Source: Pseudomonadota bacterium (lineage in GTDB: Bacteria > Pseudomonadota > Gammaproteobacteria > Burkholderiales > Burkholderiaceae_C). From it: DNA of 7,570 nucleotides. The notes beneath the pieces are model-generated. The model did not search any database. It had not been told where the DNA came from and saw only the letters and a list, made by a program, of their open reading frames with translations. The DNA is taken from assembly GCA_023410975.1 (NCBI GenBank), contig JAEYPG010000592.1, forward strand, positions 1 through 7,570. Reading direction: 5' to 3'. Positions within the stretch are counted from its first letter, which is position 1. Each line of letters begins with the position of its first letter. Made by a program: the position numbers and the translations under genes. Below are positions 1-5,432 of the stretch, piece by piece.

Positions 1-437
1 TCAACGCGCTGTCGCACTACACCGACTGGACCGTGGGCCACGTGCACTCCGGCGCTCTGGGCTGGGTGGGCATGATCTCGATCGGCTCGCTGTACTTCCT
101 GATCCCGCGCATGTTCGGCCGCAAGACCATGTACAGCACCCGTGCCATCGAGCTGCACTTCTGGGTGGCCACCATCGGCATCGTGCTCTACATCGCCGCG
201 ATGTGGATCGCCGGTGTGATGCAAGGCCTGATGTGGCGCGCGGTGAACCCCGACGGCACGCTGGTGTACAGCTTCGTCGAGAGCGTCAAGGCCTCGTACC
301 CGTTCTACATCATCCGCATGCTGGGTGGCCTGCTGTACCTGCTCGGTATGGTGGTCATGCTGTGGAACACGATCATGACGGTGCGTAGCGGCAAGGTTGT
401 CGAGACGCCGGTGCCCATGGTGACGGCTCACGCCTGA
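1..437 (+). CDS. ccoN: cbb3-type cytochrome c oxidase subunit I, CcoN (3' part only)
   Basis: This is the C-terminal 144 residues of the catalytic subunit of the cbb3 oxidase, which reduces oxygen to water and pumps protons in the inner membrane. The reading frame is open from the left edge (first full codon at base 3) to a TGA at 435-437, so the 5' end lies outside the window. The motif TDWTVGHVHSGALGW is the CcoN signature. Its two histidines (codons 39-41 and 45-47) correspond in the family to the ligands of high-spin haem b3 and low-spin haem b. Several hydrophobic helices follow, with the conserved stretch MWRAVNPDGTLVYSFVESVK before the last helix. ccoO starts 21 bases downstream. An ATG or GTG start inside this fragment would be spurious, because the conserved sequence continues up to the edge. 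Confidence 0.97.
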   Translation, partial: NALSHYTDWTVGHVHSGALGWVGMISIGSLYFLIPRMFGRKTMYSTRAIELHFWVATIGIVLYIAAMWIAGVMQGLMWRAVNPDGTLVYSFVESVKASYPFYIIRMLGGLLYLLGMVVMLWNTIMTVRSGKVVETPVPMVTAHA

Positions 438-458
438 TTGGATTGAGGAAAGACCGAC

Positions 459-1076
459 ATGGCACACGCAAATCCGACTGGTCACGAGAAGATTGAGACC
501 AGCAACTTTCTGATGATCGTGCTGATCCTGGTCACGGTCGCCTTCGGCGGCCTGACCGAGATCGTCCCGCTGTTCTTCCAGCACAGCACGACCAAGCCGG
601 TGGAGAACCTCAAGCCGTACACGGCGCTGCAGCTCGCAGGCCGGGACGTCTACATCCGAGAGGGCTGCTACAACTGCCACTCGCAGATGGTGCGTCCCTT
701 CCGCGCCGAGACGCTGCGCTACGGCCACTACTCCACGGCCGGCGAGTTCGTCTACGACCATCCCTTCCAGTGGGGCTCCAAGCGCACGGGTCCGGACCTG
801 CACCGCGTGGGCGGCAAGTACAGCGACGACTGGCATCGCATCCACCTGCTCAATCCGCGCGACGTGGTGCCCGAGTCCAACATGCCGGCCTATCCGTGGC
901 TGGAAAATGCGGCCCTCAACCCGGCTGACGTGGCGCCCAAGATGACGGCGCTGCGCAAGGTGGGCGTGCCCTACACCGACGACGAAATCGCCAAGGCGGC
1001 CGACGAGGTCAAGGGCAAGACCGAGCTCGATGCGGTCGTCGCCTACCTGCAAGTGCTGGGCACTGCGCTGAAGTAA
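459..1076 (+). CDS. ccoO: cbb3-type cytochrome c oxidase subunit II, CcoO (monohaem cytochrome c)
   Basis: CcoO is the membrane-anchored monohaem cytochrome c that passes electrons to CcoN. The 205-residue length is normal for the family. One membrane anchor is seen at about residues 17-40. The periplasmic domain carries one haem c site, C70-Y-N-C73-H74, in the family signature REGCYNCHSQMVRPF. M142 in ESNMPAYPW is the likely distal haem ligand. The start is supported by a GAGGAA Shine-Dalgarno sequence at 445-450. The gene sits 21 bases after ccoN and 23 bases before ccoQ, so all are probably co-transcribed. Nothing is missing or unusual. Confidence 0.98.
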   Translation: MAHANPTGHEKIETSNFLMIVLILVTVAFGGLTEIVPLFFQHSTTKPVENLKPYTALQLAGRDVYIREGCYNCHSQMVRPFRAETLRYGHYSTAGEFVYDHPFQWGSKRTGPDLHRVGGKYSDDWHRIHLLNPRDVVPESNMPAYPWLENAALNPADVAPKMTALRKVGVPYTDDEIAKAADEVKGKTELDAVVAYLQVLGTALK

Positions 1077-1099
1077 ACCAGAGACCCGGAGCCAAAGCG

Positions 1100-1291
1100 A
1101 TGGACTTCGACATCAATCTTCTGCGCAGCGCCGTGACGGTGTTCAGCTTCGTGCTGTTCCTTGGCATCGCGTGGTGGACGTGGAGCAAGCGTCAGCTTTC
1201 CCAACACGAAGCGGCAGCGCAGCTGCCCTTCCTCGAAGAGGACGGCGAGCCCGTCGCTGCGGCAGCGGCCCGCTTCCAAGGGAGTAAGTAA
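1100..1291 (+). CDS. ccoQ: cbb3-type oxidase small subunit CcoQ (FixQ)
   Basis: This 63-residue protein has one hydrophobic helix at about residues 9-28 (AVTVFSFVLFLGIAWWTW) and a short acidic, alanine-rich tail. That is the usual form of CcoQ, the small non-catalytic subunit that in studied species stabilises the complex or helps CcoP associate. A GGAG at 1088-1091 lies 8 bases before the ATG. Its TAA stop shares one base with the ccoP ATG, which suggests translational coupling. The identification rests on size, the single helix and position between ccoO and ccoP; the sequence itself is poorly conserved in this family. Confidence 0.93.
   Translation: MDFDINLLRSAVTVFSFVLFLGIAWWTWSKRQLSQHEAAAQLPFLEEDGEPVAAAAARFQGSK
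1278..1284 (+). promoter_or_regulatory. ccoP ribosome binding site inside the end of ccoQ
   Basis: AAGGGAG lies 6 bases before the ccoP ATG at 1291 and falls within the last codons of ccoQ. Together with the one-base TAATG overlap, it fixes the ccoP start and suggests that ccoP translation is coupled to ccoQ. Confidence 0.8.
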
Positions 1292-2217
1292 TGAGTGATT
1301 TCATCAACAGCGGCTGGTCCTGGTACGTGATCGCCATCGTCGTGGGCGGACTTGCGTTCTGCATGTTCGTCCTGATGGTGGCGAGCAAGCACCGCCCCAT
1401 GGCCAGCGACAACACCACCGGCCACCTCTGGGACGAGGACCTGCGTGAACTGAACAACCCGCTGCCGCGCTGGTGGCTGTGGCTGTTCATCATCACGGTG
1501 ATCTTCGCGGCCATCTACCTGGCGCTGTATCCCGGCCTGGGCTCCAGCAAGGGCGCGTTCGGCTGGACCAGCCGCGGCCAGTACGAGAGCGAGCAGGAGA
1601 AGGCCCGCGCCGCCATGGCGCCGGTCTATGCCAAGTACGTGGGCATGACGGCCGAGCAACTGGCTCAGGATCCGGCGGCCATGGGCATCGGCGAGCGCCT
1701 GTTCGTCAACACCTGTGCCGGTTGCCACGGCTCGGATGCGCGCGGCAGCAAGGGCTTCCCCAACCTGACCGACGACGACTGGCTGTACGGCGGTACGCAC
1801 GACAAGATCAAGGAAACCATCACCGGTGGTCGCCAGGGCATGATGCCCCCGATGGCTGCGGCCATCGGTGGTGGCGAGAACGTGCGCAACGTCGCCAACT
1901 ACGTGCTGAGCCTCTCGGGCAGCCCCCACAACGCGGTCTACGCGCAACTGGGCAAGGAGAAGTTCACCGCGGTGTGCGCCGCCTGCCACGGCGCCGACGG
2001 CAAGGGCAACCAGGCCATGGGCGCGCCCAACCTGAGCGACAAGATCTGGCTGCACGGCTGGGGCGAGCAGGCGATCATGAACATGATCAACAACGGCAAG
2101 ACCAACATCATGCCGGCGCACGCCAGCCGCCTGAATCCCGAGCAGATCCATGTGCTCGGCGCCTATGTCTGGAGCCTGTCCCACAAGGGCGGTGCCGCCA
2201 CGACGGCACAGAAGTAA
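1291..2217 (+). CDS. ccoP: cbb3-type cytochrome c oxidase subunit III, CcoP (dihaem cytochrome c)
   Basis: CcoP is the dihaem cytochrome c subunit that brings electrons into the oxidase. Its 308 residues are typical of the family. There are two membrane helices, at about residues 10-31 and 60-80. This is the CcoP form with an extra N-terminal helix; the conserved LWDEDLRELNNPLPRWW segment precedes the second helix. The periplasmic part has two cytochrome c domains with haem sites C142-A-G-C145-H146 and C229-A-A-C232-H233. Methionines suited to distal ligation occur after each site (GMMPPM and NIMPAH). The C-terminus (ARLNPEQIHVLGAYVWSLS-like) is intact. This is the last structural gene of the ccoNOQP operon; a stem-loop and a terminator follow it. 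Confidence 0.98.
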   Translation: MSDFINSGWSWYVIAIVVGGLAFCMFVLMVASKHRPMASDNTTGHLWDEDLRELNNPLPRWWLWLFIITVIFAAIYLALYPGLGSSKGAFGWTSRGQYESEQEKARAAMAPVYAKYVGMTAEQLAQDPAAMGIGERLFVNTCAGCHGSDARGSKGFPNLTDDDWLYGGTHDKIKETITGGRQGMMPPMAAAIGGGENVRNVANYVLSLSGSPHNAVYAQLGKEKFTAVCAACHGADGKGNQAMGAPNLSDKIWLHGWGEQAIMNMINNGKTNIMPAHASRLNPEQIHVLGAYVWSLSHKGGAATTAQK

Positions 2218-2230
2218 GCAAGCGGCACGA

Positions 2231-2267
2231 CCTCCGGAAGCTCATGGCGACATGAGCACTCCGGGGG
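2231..2267 (+). other. Stem-loop with GCGA tetraloop just after ccoP
   Basis: An inner stem CTCATG/CATGAG (2241-2246 with 2251-2256) closes a GCGA loop, which fits the stable GNRA tetraloop class. After a small internal loop, an outer stem pairs 2231-2238 with 2260-2267, including one G-U pair. It begins 13 bases after the ccoP stop and lies just before the terminator hairpin. It could protect the 3' end of the operon mRNA; that role is inference. No T-tract follows it, so it is not itself a terminator. Confidence 0.6.
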
Positions 2268-2284
2268 CGACGCATCAACACACG

Positions 2285-2327
2285 CGCGCGCCAGGCCGGT
2301 TTCCGGCCCTGGCGCGCGGCGTTTTTT
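2285..2327 (+). terminator. Intrinsic terminator of the ccoNOQP operon
   Basis: A very stable GC hairpin pairs CGCGCGCCAGGCCGG (2285-2299) with 2303-2318. There is one bulged base and a TTT loop. Four bases downstream comes a run of six T (2322-2327). This form is a classical Rho-independent terminator for ccoP. It separates the oxidase operon from the FixH-like gene, which must rely on read-through or on its own promoter. Confidence 0.9.
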
Positions 2328-2357
2328 GGGCCCTGACGGCCCAGGAGCAGTGATTCC

Positions 2358-2648
2358 ATGGATCGCAAGACCGATAAAGAGGCGGCCGGCGGCCAGCGCG
2401 TGCCCTGGTGGCGCGTGCGCATGATGTGGCTGGTGGTGGGCGGGCCGCTGGCTGTGGTCGTGGCCGCCATCGTGACGGCCGTCATCGCCATCCGCGGCGC
2501 GGACGAGGTGGTGGGCTCCGGTGCGGCACCGCAGTCGCGGCAGCCCGCCGAAGATGCCTCCTCGGGCGACATGCGCCCTGCCATCGAGGCGCGCAACAAG
2601 GCCGCCGCCGAGGCGGCCGCGGCCAAAGCCTCTTCGGGTCAACGCTAG
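2358..2648 (+). CDS. Small single-helix membrane protein, FixH/CcoH-like
   Basis: This 96-residue protein has a basic N-terminus, WW at 17-18, a single membrane helix at about 22-45 (MMWLVVGGPLAVVVAAIVTAV), and a short alanine-rich polar tail of about 50 residues. The N-terminal segment, the position after ccoP, and the ARNKAAA stretch near the end resemble the short proteins annotated as FixH in Comamonadaceae, as I recall them. CcoH/FixH is an assembly factor that binds the cbb3 subunits in the membrane. Classical FixH is about 150-170 residues and has a larger periplasmic domain; this one lacks it, and I do not see the usual D-Y-Y-x-x-G segment after the helix. It may therefore be a reduced or divergent form, or an unrelated small protein. 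AGGAG at 2343-2347 precedes the start by 10 bases. The terminator between ccoP and this gene suggests lower or separate expression. Confidence 0.6.
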   Translation: MDRKTDKEAAGGQRVPWWRVRMMWLVVGGPLAVVVAAIVTAVIAIRGADEVVGSGAAPQSRQPAEDASSGDMRPAIEARNKAAAEAAAAKASSGQR

Positions 2649-2684
2649 GTCAGGGCGCGCCGGGAGCGCGCAAGAATGGCCCGC

Positions 2685-2695
2685 AGGAGGTGATC
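2685..2695 (+). promoter_or_regulatory. Near-perfect extended Shine-Dalgarno sequence
   Basis: AGGAGGTGATC is an uninterrupted 11-base complement to the common 3' end of bacterial 16S rRNA. Its GGAGG core lies 9 bases before the ATG at 2700. It is by far the strongest ribosome binding site in the window and decides the start of the following small gene. Confidence 0.85.
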
Positions 2696-2699
2696 GGAC

Positions 2700-2975
2700 A
2701 TGTCGACAACCCCTCGCGTGCTGACGGTAATGATGGTGGCCTGGCCTTCGTTCCTGATGGCCTCGGTGCTGGAGATGCTGGTGTTCGCACTGGTCGATCC
2801 GCACGACCTGCAAGGTGCGGGCAGCATCCCGCTGGAGCTTTCCGCCACCGGCGTGTACTCGCTGGCCTTCTTCCTGTTTTGGGCCGTGATCGCCGCGGCA
2901 GGCGCCCTGGAGCGCTGGCTCTCAACGCCCCCGGGCGGCACCCGCCCCACGATGCGCGGCGTTCACGGACACTGA
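2700..2975 (+). CDS. Small two-helix membrane protein of unknown function
   Basis: This 91-residue protein has two clear membrane helices, at about residues 8-31 (TVMMVAWPSFLMASVLEMLVFAL) and 50-68 (ATGVYSLAFFLFWAVIAAAG). A short loop containing VDPHDLQ lies between them, and a polar tail rich in proline, glycine and histidine follows. Glu25 lies within the first helix. I do not recognise a named family. From memory, similar two-helix proteins occur beside fixH and fnr in related Burkholderiales, which would suggest a conserved accessory role in the respiratory cluster; this is unverified. It begins 51 bases after the FixH-like gene and may be co-transcribed with it. The ATG is well supported by an exceptional Shine-Dalgarno sequence, so it is very likely a real gene despite its small size. 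Confidence 0.8.
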   Translation: MSTTPRVLTVMMVAWPSFLMASVLEMLVFALVDPHDLQGAGSIPLELSATGVYSLAFFLFWAVIAAAGALERWLSTPPGGTRPTMRGVHGH

Positions 2976-2994
2976 ATCCGCGAAACGCAAGCGT

Positions 2995-3033
2995 AAAAAA
3001 GCCGATGGCGCCTTCGAGGCGCCATCGGCGTTT
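2995..3033. terminator. Bidirectional intrinsic terminator between the small gene and fnr
   Basis: GCCGATGGCGCC (3001-3012) pairs perfectly with GGCGCCATCGGC (3018-3029) around a TTCGA loop. On the left is a run of six A (2995-3000), which gives a six-U tract for leftward transcription from fnr. On the right is only GTTT, giving a weaker terminator for rightward transcription. It serves the convergent genes on both sides, chiefly fnr. Confidence 0.88.
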
Positions 3034-3054
3034 CTGAGAACCTGTTCTCGAAAG
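3031..3054. repeat. Short inverted repeat between terminator and fnr stop
   Basis: GAGAAC-CT-GTTCTC (3036-3049) is a perfect palindrome. The flanking TTTC (3031-3034) and GAAA (3050-3053) extend it with one bulged base. It lies outside the terminator hairpin and directly before the 3' end of fnr. It could add a second hairpin to the fnr transcript or be one copy of an interspersed repeat; neither can be judged from one copy. Confidence 0.45.
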
Positions 3055-3061
3055 TTCCGGG

Positions 3062-3877
3062 TCAGCAGGCCGCGCCGTTGACCAGTTTCTGCAGGCCGGC
3101 CTGGTCCACGATGCGGATCTGGCGCTGCTTGACCTCCAGCAGGCCTTCTTCCTGGAACTTCGAGAAGGTGCGGCTGACAGTTTCCAGCTTGAGACCCAGG
3201 TAGCTGCCGATCTCTTCGCGCGTCATGCGCAGGATCAGCGACGAGGCGGAGAAGCCGCGCGCCTGCAGGCGCTGCGTGAGATTGAGCAGGAAGGCCGCCA
3301 GCCGCTCCTCGGCACGCATGCTGCCCAGCAGCAGCATCACGCCATGATCGCGAACGATTTCACGGCTCATGATTTTGTGCAGCTGGCGCTGCAGGTCGGA
3401 GAACTCGCGCGAGAGCTCCTCGAGCTGGCCGTAGTGAATCACGCAGACCTGGGAATCCTCCAGCGCCACGGCATCCACCGTGTGCCGATCGCTACCGATG
3501 CCGTCGAGCCCCAGCAGCTCGCCGGCCATCTGGAAACCGGTGACCTGGTCGCGCCCATCCTCGGCCGAGACGCAGGTCTTGAAGAAGCCGGTGCGCACCG
3601 CGTACAGCGACTGGAAGGCGTCGCCGGCGCGGAAAAGGGTATCGCCGCGCACCACCGAACGCCGCGTCGCCACCATGGTGTCCAACTGCTCCAGGTCGCT
3701 GCGCGACAGGCCCACCGGCAAACACAGCTCGCGCAGGTTGCAGCTTGAGCAGGCGACCTTGAAAGGCTCGGTGCGGATGGGCGGCAGTGTGCTGTTCATG
3801 GTGCTTCGCGTTGTTGAGGCGGCACAGCCCGGCGATTGGGTGCAGGAGTCTTCGGGGTGATCGTCGGTCTTCAACAT
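3062..3877 (-). CDS. fnr: FNR-family oxygen-responsive transcriptional regulator
   Basis: FNR senses oxygen through a [4Fe-4S] cluster. Without oxygen it dimerises and binds TTGAT-N4-ATCAA sites to activate microaerobic genes. Numbering from the chosen start, the cluster cysteines are C43, C46, C52 (CSSCNLRELC) and C145. The C52-C145 spacing of 93 equals that of E. coli FNR (C29-C122). A cyclic-nucleotide-binding-like beta-roll domain spans roughly 60-170 and includes TLFRAGDAFQSLYAVRTG. A dimerisation helix with AEERLAAFLLNL follows, then a helix-turn-helix whose recognition helix has E232, S235 and R236, the E-x-x-S-R that reads the FNR half-site. The start at 3877 gives 271 residues and has GAGG six bases upstream. 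A shorter start at 3799 (245 residues) is closer to the family's usual length but has a weak ribosome binding site. A longer start at 3937 would lie inside the FNR box and is unlikely. The gene is divergent from hemN. Confidence 0.96.
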   Translation of the reverse strand: MLKTDDHPEDSCTQSPGCAASTTRSTMNSTLPPIRTEPFKVACSSCNLRELCLPVGLSRSDLEQLDTMVATRRSVVRGDTLFRAGDAFQSLYAVRTGFFKTCVSAEDGRDQVTGFQMAGELLGLDGIGSDRHTVDAVALEDSQVCVIHYGQLEELSREFSDLQRQLHKIMSREIVRDHGVMLLLGSMRAEERLAAFLLNLTQRLQARGFSASSLILRMTREEIGSYLGLKLETVSRTFSKFQEEGLLEVKQRQIRIVDQAGLQKLVNGAAC

Positions 3878-3889
3878 GATATGCCTCAA
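3876..3889 (-). promoter_or_regulatory. Second FNR-like site over the fnr ribosome binding site
   Basis: Read on the minus strand this is TTGAG-GCAT-ATCAT, matching 8 of the 10 defined positions of TTGAT-N4-ATCAA. It includes the fnr GAGG Shine-Dalgarno and the first bases of its ATG. It shares the core TTGAGGCA and ATCA with the site at 3929-3942. A site downstream of the transcription start would suit autorepression. The match may be fortuitous, because the GAGG is also needed for translation. Confidence 0.4.
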
Positions 3890-3900
3890 TAACAAGCACC

Positions 3901-3906
3901 ATTCTT
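3901..3906 (-). promoter_or_regulatory. Possible -10 element of the fnr promoter
   Basis: The minus strand reads AAGAAT, 4 of 6 matches to TATAAT. Its distance from the FNR box at 3929-3942 is what a class II FNR-activated promoter needs. With the box centred at -41.5, the transcript would begin near 3894, about 17 bases before the fnr ATG. This is inference from spacing; the hexamer alone is weak. Confidence 0.35.
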
Positions 3907-3928
3907 GGCTTCGGTGCAGCTTGCCGGC

Positions 3929-3942
3929 TTGAGGCACATCAA
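3929..3942. promoter_or_regulatory. FNR box in the fnr-hemN intergenic region
   Basis: TTGAG-GCAC-ATCAA matches the FNR consensus TTGAT-N4-ATCAA at 9 of 10 positions. On the minus strand it has a perfect TTGAT half-site. It lies between fnr and hemN. hemN is a known FNR/Anr target in other proteobacteria, so binding here is likely to control hemN, fnr or both. Confidence 0.8.
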
Positions 3943-3955
3943 GCTCTGATGTGCC
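3933..3955. repeat. Perfect 9-bp inverted repeat overlapping the FNR box
   Basis: GGCACATCA (3933-3941) and TGATGTGCC (3947-3955) are exact inverted copies separated by AGCTC. The left arm contains the right part of the FNR box, so the TGATGTGCC sequence occurs twice in opposite orientation. It may be a binding site for another dimeric regulator, a duplicated FNR half-site, or a hairpin if transcripts start upstream. It also covers the upstream ATG at 3949, which argues against that codon as the hemN start. Confidence 0.6.
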
Positions 3956-3975
3956 GAGTTTGGCAAAGTCTCGCC

Positions 3976-5385
3976 ATGCTAAGCGATACCTCTGCCACCG
4001 GGCCCATCCTGACTGAAAGCTTGCTGCGGCGCCTGGACGTGCCTGGGCCCCGCTACACCTCTTATCCGACCGCCGATCGCTTCGTGGAAGCCTTCGGCCC
4101 GAGCGAATACCGCCAAGCCCTGGAGCAGCGCGCCCAGGGCGCCACGGTGGGCGGCACGCCGCCCTTGTCGATCTACGTGCATATCCCGTTCTGCGAATCG
4201 GTCTGCTATTACTGCGCGTGCAACAAGGTCATCACCAAGCACCATGACCGCGCCGAGGAATACCTGCAGGCGCTGGAAGCCGAGATCGGGCTGCACGTGG
4301 CCGCGCTGGGCAAGGGCAAGGCGGTGTCGCAGCTGCACTTCGGCGGCGGCTCGCCCACTTTCCTCTCGGACGCCGAGATCGAACGGCTGATGACCGTGCT
4401 GCGCGACGCCTTCCGCGTCGCGCCGGGGGCGGAGCTCTCCATCGAGGTGGACCCGCGCACCGTCACCACGCAGCGCCTGGAGTATCTGGCGCGCCTGGGC
4501 TTCAACCGCCTGAGCTTCGGCGTGCAGGACTTCGACGCCGAGGTGCAGAAGGCCGTGCACCGTGTGCAGTCCTACGAGAGCGTGCGCGACCTCGTGGCCA
4601 GTGCCCGGAGCCTGGGCTTCGAGTCGCTCAACGTCGATCTCATCTACGGGCTGCCCAAGCAGACGCCCGTTTCCTTCGCCCGCACGGTGGAGCTGGTGGG
4701 CGAGCTGCGCCCGGACCGCATCGCGCTCTACGCCTACGCGCACCTGCCGGCGCGCTTCAAGCCCCAGCGTCGTATCGACCCGGCCGAGCTGCCGCCGCCC
4801 GGCGACCGGGTGCAGATGCTGGGCAGCGCCATCCAGGGCTTCCTGGGCTTTGGCTACACGTACATCGGCATGGACCACTTCGCGCTGCCCGGCGACAGCC
4901 TGGCCGCGGCCAAGCGCCAGGGCCGGCTGCACCGCAACTTTCAGGGCTACAGCACGCAGCCCGACTGCGATCTCATCGGCCTGGGCGTGTCGGCCATCGG
5001 CCGCATGGGCGCGACCTACAGCCAGAACGCCAAGACGCTGCCGGAGTACTACGACGCCGTGAACCAGGGCCAGTTTCCCGTGGTGCGCGGCTTGGCCCTC
5101 ACGCGCGACGACCTGGTGCGCCGCGCCGTGATCATGGCTCTCATGTGCCAGGGCCGGGTGGAGTTCGAGTCCATCGAGCTGGCGCACTTGGTAAACATGC
5201 GCAAGTACTTCGCCACCGAGCTCGAAGCGCTGCAGCCGCTGGTGGAAATGGGTCTGGTGGAGATCGAATCCGAGGCGGTCCAGGTCACGCCGCGGGGCTG
5301 GTACTTCGTGCGTGGTGTCGCCATGGTGTTCGACCGGCATTTGCGTGCCGATCAGACGCGCGAGCGCTTTTCGCGGATCATTTGA
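3976..5385 (+). CDS. hemN: Oxygen-independent coproporphyrinogen III oxidase (dehydrogenase), HemN
   Basis: HemN is a cytoplasmic radical-SAM enzyme. It decarboxylates two propionate side chains of coproporphyrinogen III to give protoporphyrinogen IX, using S-adenosylmethionine in place of oxygen. From the chosen start it has 469 residues; E. coli HemN has 457 and aligns along its whole length. Near the N-terminus is GPRYTSYPTADRF. The iron-sulfur motif is C73-x3-C77-x2-C80, followed by C82, the C-x-C form specific to true HemN. HFGGGSPTFL is the SAM-binding glycine motif. Further conserved blocks are IEVDPR, GVQDF, DLIYGLPKQTP, IGMDHFA, LHRNFQGY and the C-terminal FSRII. The presence of IGMDHFA and HRNFQGY argues against the HemW paralogue. 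An in-frame ATG at 3949 lies inside an inverted repeat and is less likely. Neither start has a clear Shine-Dalgarno sequence. An FNR box upstream suggests induction at low oxygen. Confidence 0.97.
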   Translation: MLSDTSATGPILTESLLRRLDVPGPRYTSYPTADRFVEAFGPSEYRQALEQRAQGATVGGTPPLSIYVHIPFCESVCYYCACNKVITKHHDRAEEYLQALEAEIGLHVAALGKGKAVSQLHFGGGSPTFLSDAEIERLMTVLRDAFRVAPGAELSIEVDPRTVTTQRLEYLARLGFNRLSFGVQDFDAEVQKAVHRVQSYESVRDLVASARSLGFESLNVDLIYGLPKQTPVSFARTVELVGELRPDRIALYAYAHLPARFKPQRRIDPAELPPPGDRVQMLGSAIQGFLGFGYTYIGMDHFALPGDSLAAAKRQGRLHRNFQGYSTQPDCDLIGLGVSAIGRMGATYSQNAKTLPEYYDAVNQGQFPVVRGLALTRDDLVRRAVIMALMCQGRVEFESIELAHLVNMRKYFATELEALQPLVEMGLVEIESEAVQVTPRGWYFVRGVAMVFDRHLRADQTRERFSRII

Positions 5386-5432
5386 GGCTTCGCCCGCATT
5401 TCCCCTCGCAGTAATTCCCCCGCTTTCCGGTC

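Noticed and set aside
1192..2184. Open frame of 330 codons on the minus strand opposite ccoQ and ccoP
   Set aside because: It is a shadow of ccoP with its two clear haem motifs. It crosses a gene boundary and has no supporting motif.
2655..2671. GCGCGC/GCGCGC hairpin between the two small genes
   Set aside because: It is a six-pair stem of simple GC alternation in GC-rich DNA without a T-tract; chance is a sufficient explanation.
2408..3037. Plus-strand open frame of 209 codons spanning both small genes
   Set aside because: It runs in a different frame through two ORFs that have their own Shine-Dalgarno sequences and clear membrane helices, and continues through the terminator hairpin.
3979..5340. 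Long open frame of 453 codons on the minus strand opposite hemN
   Set aside because: It mirrors a certain hemN in GC-rich DNA. Its translation is rich in His, Val, Ala, Arg and Gln, typical of antisense shadows, and shows no domain.
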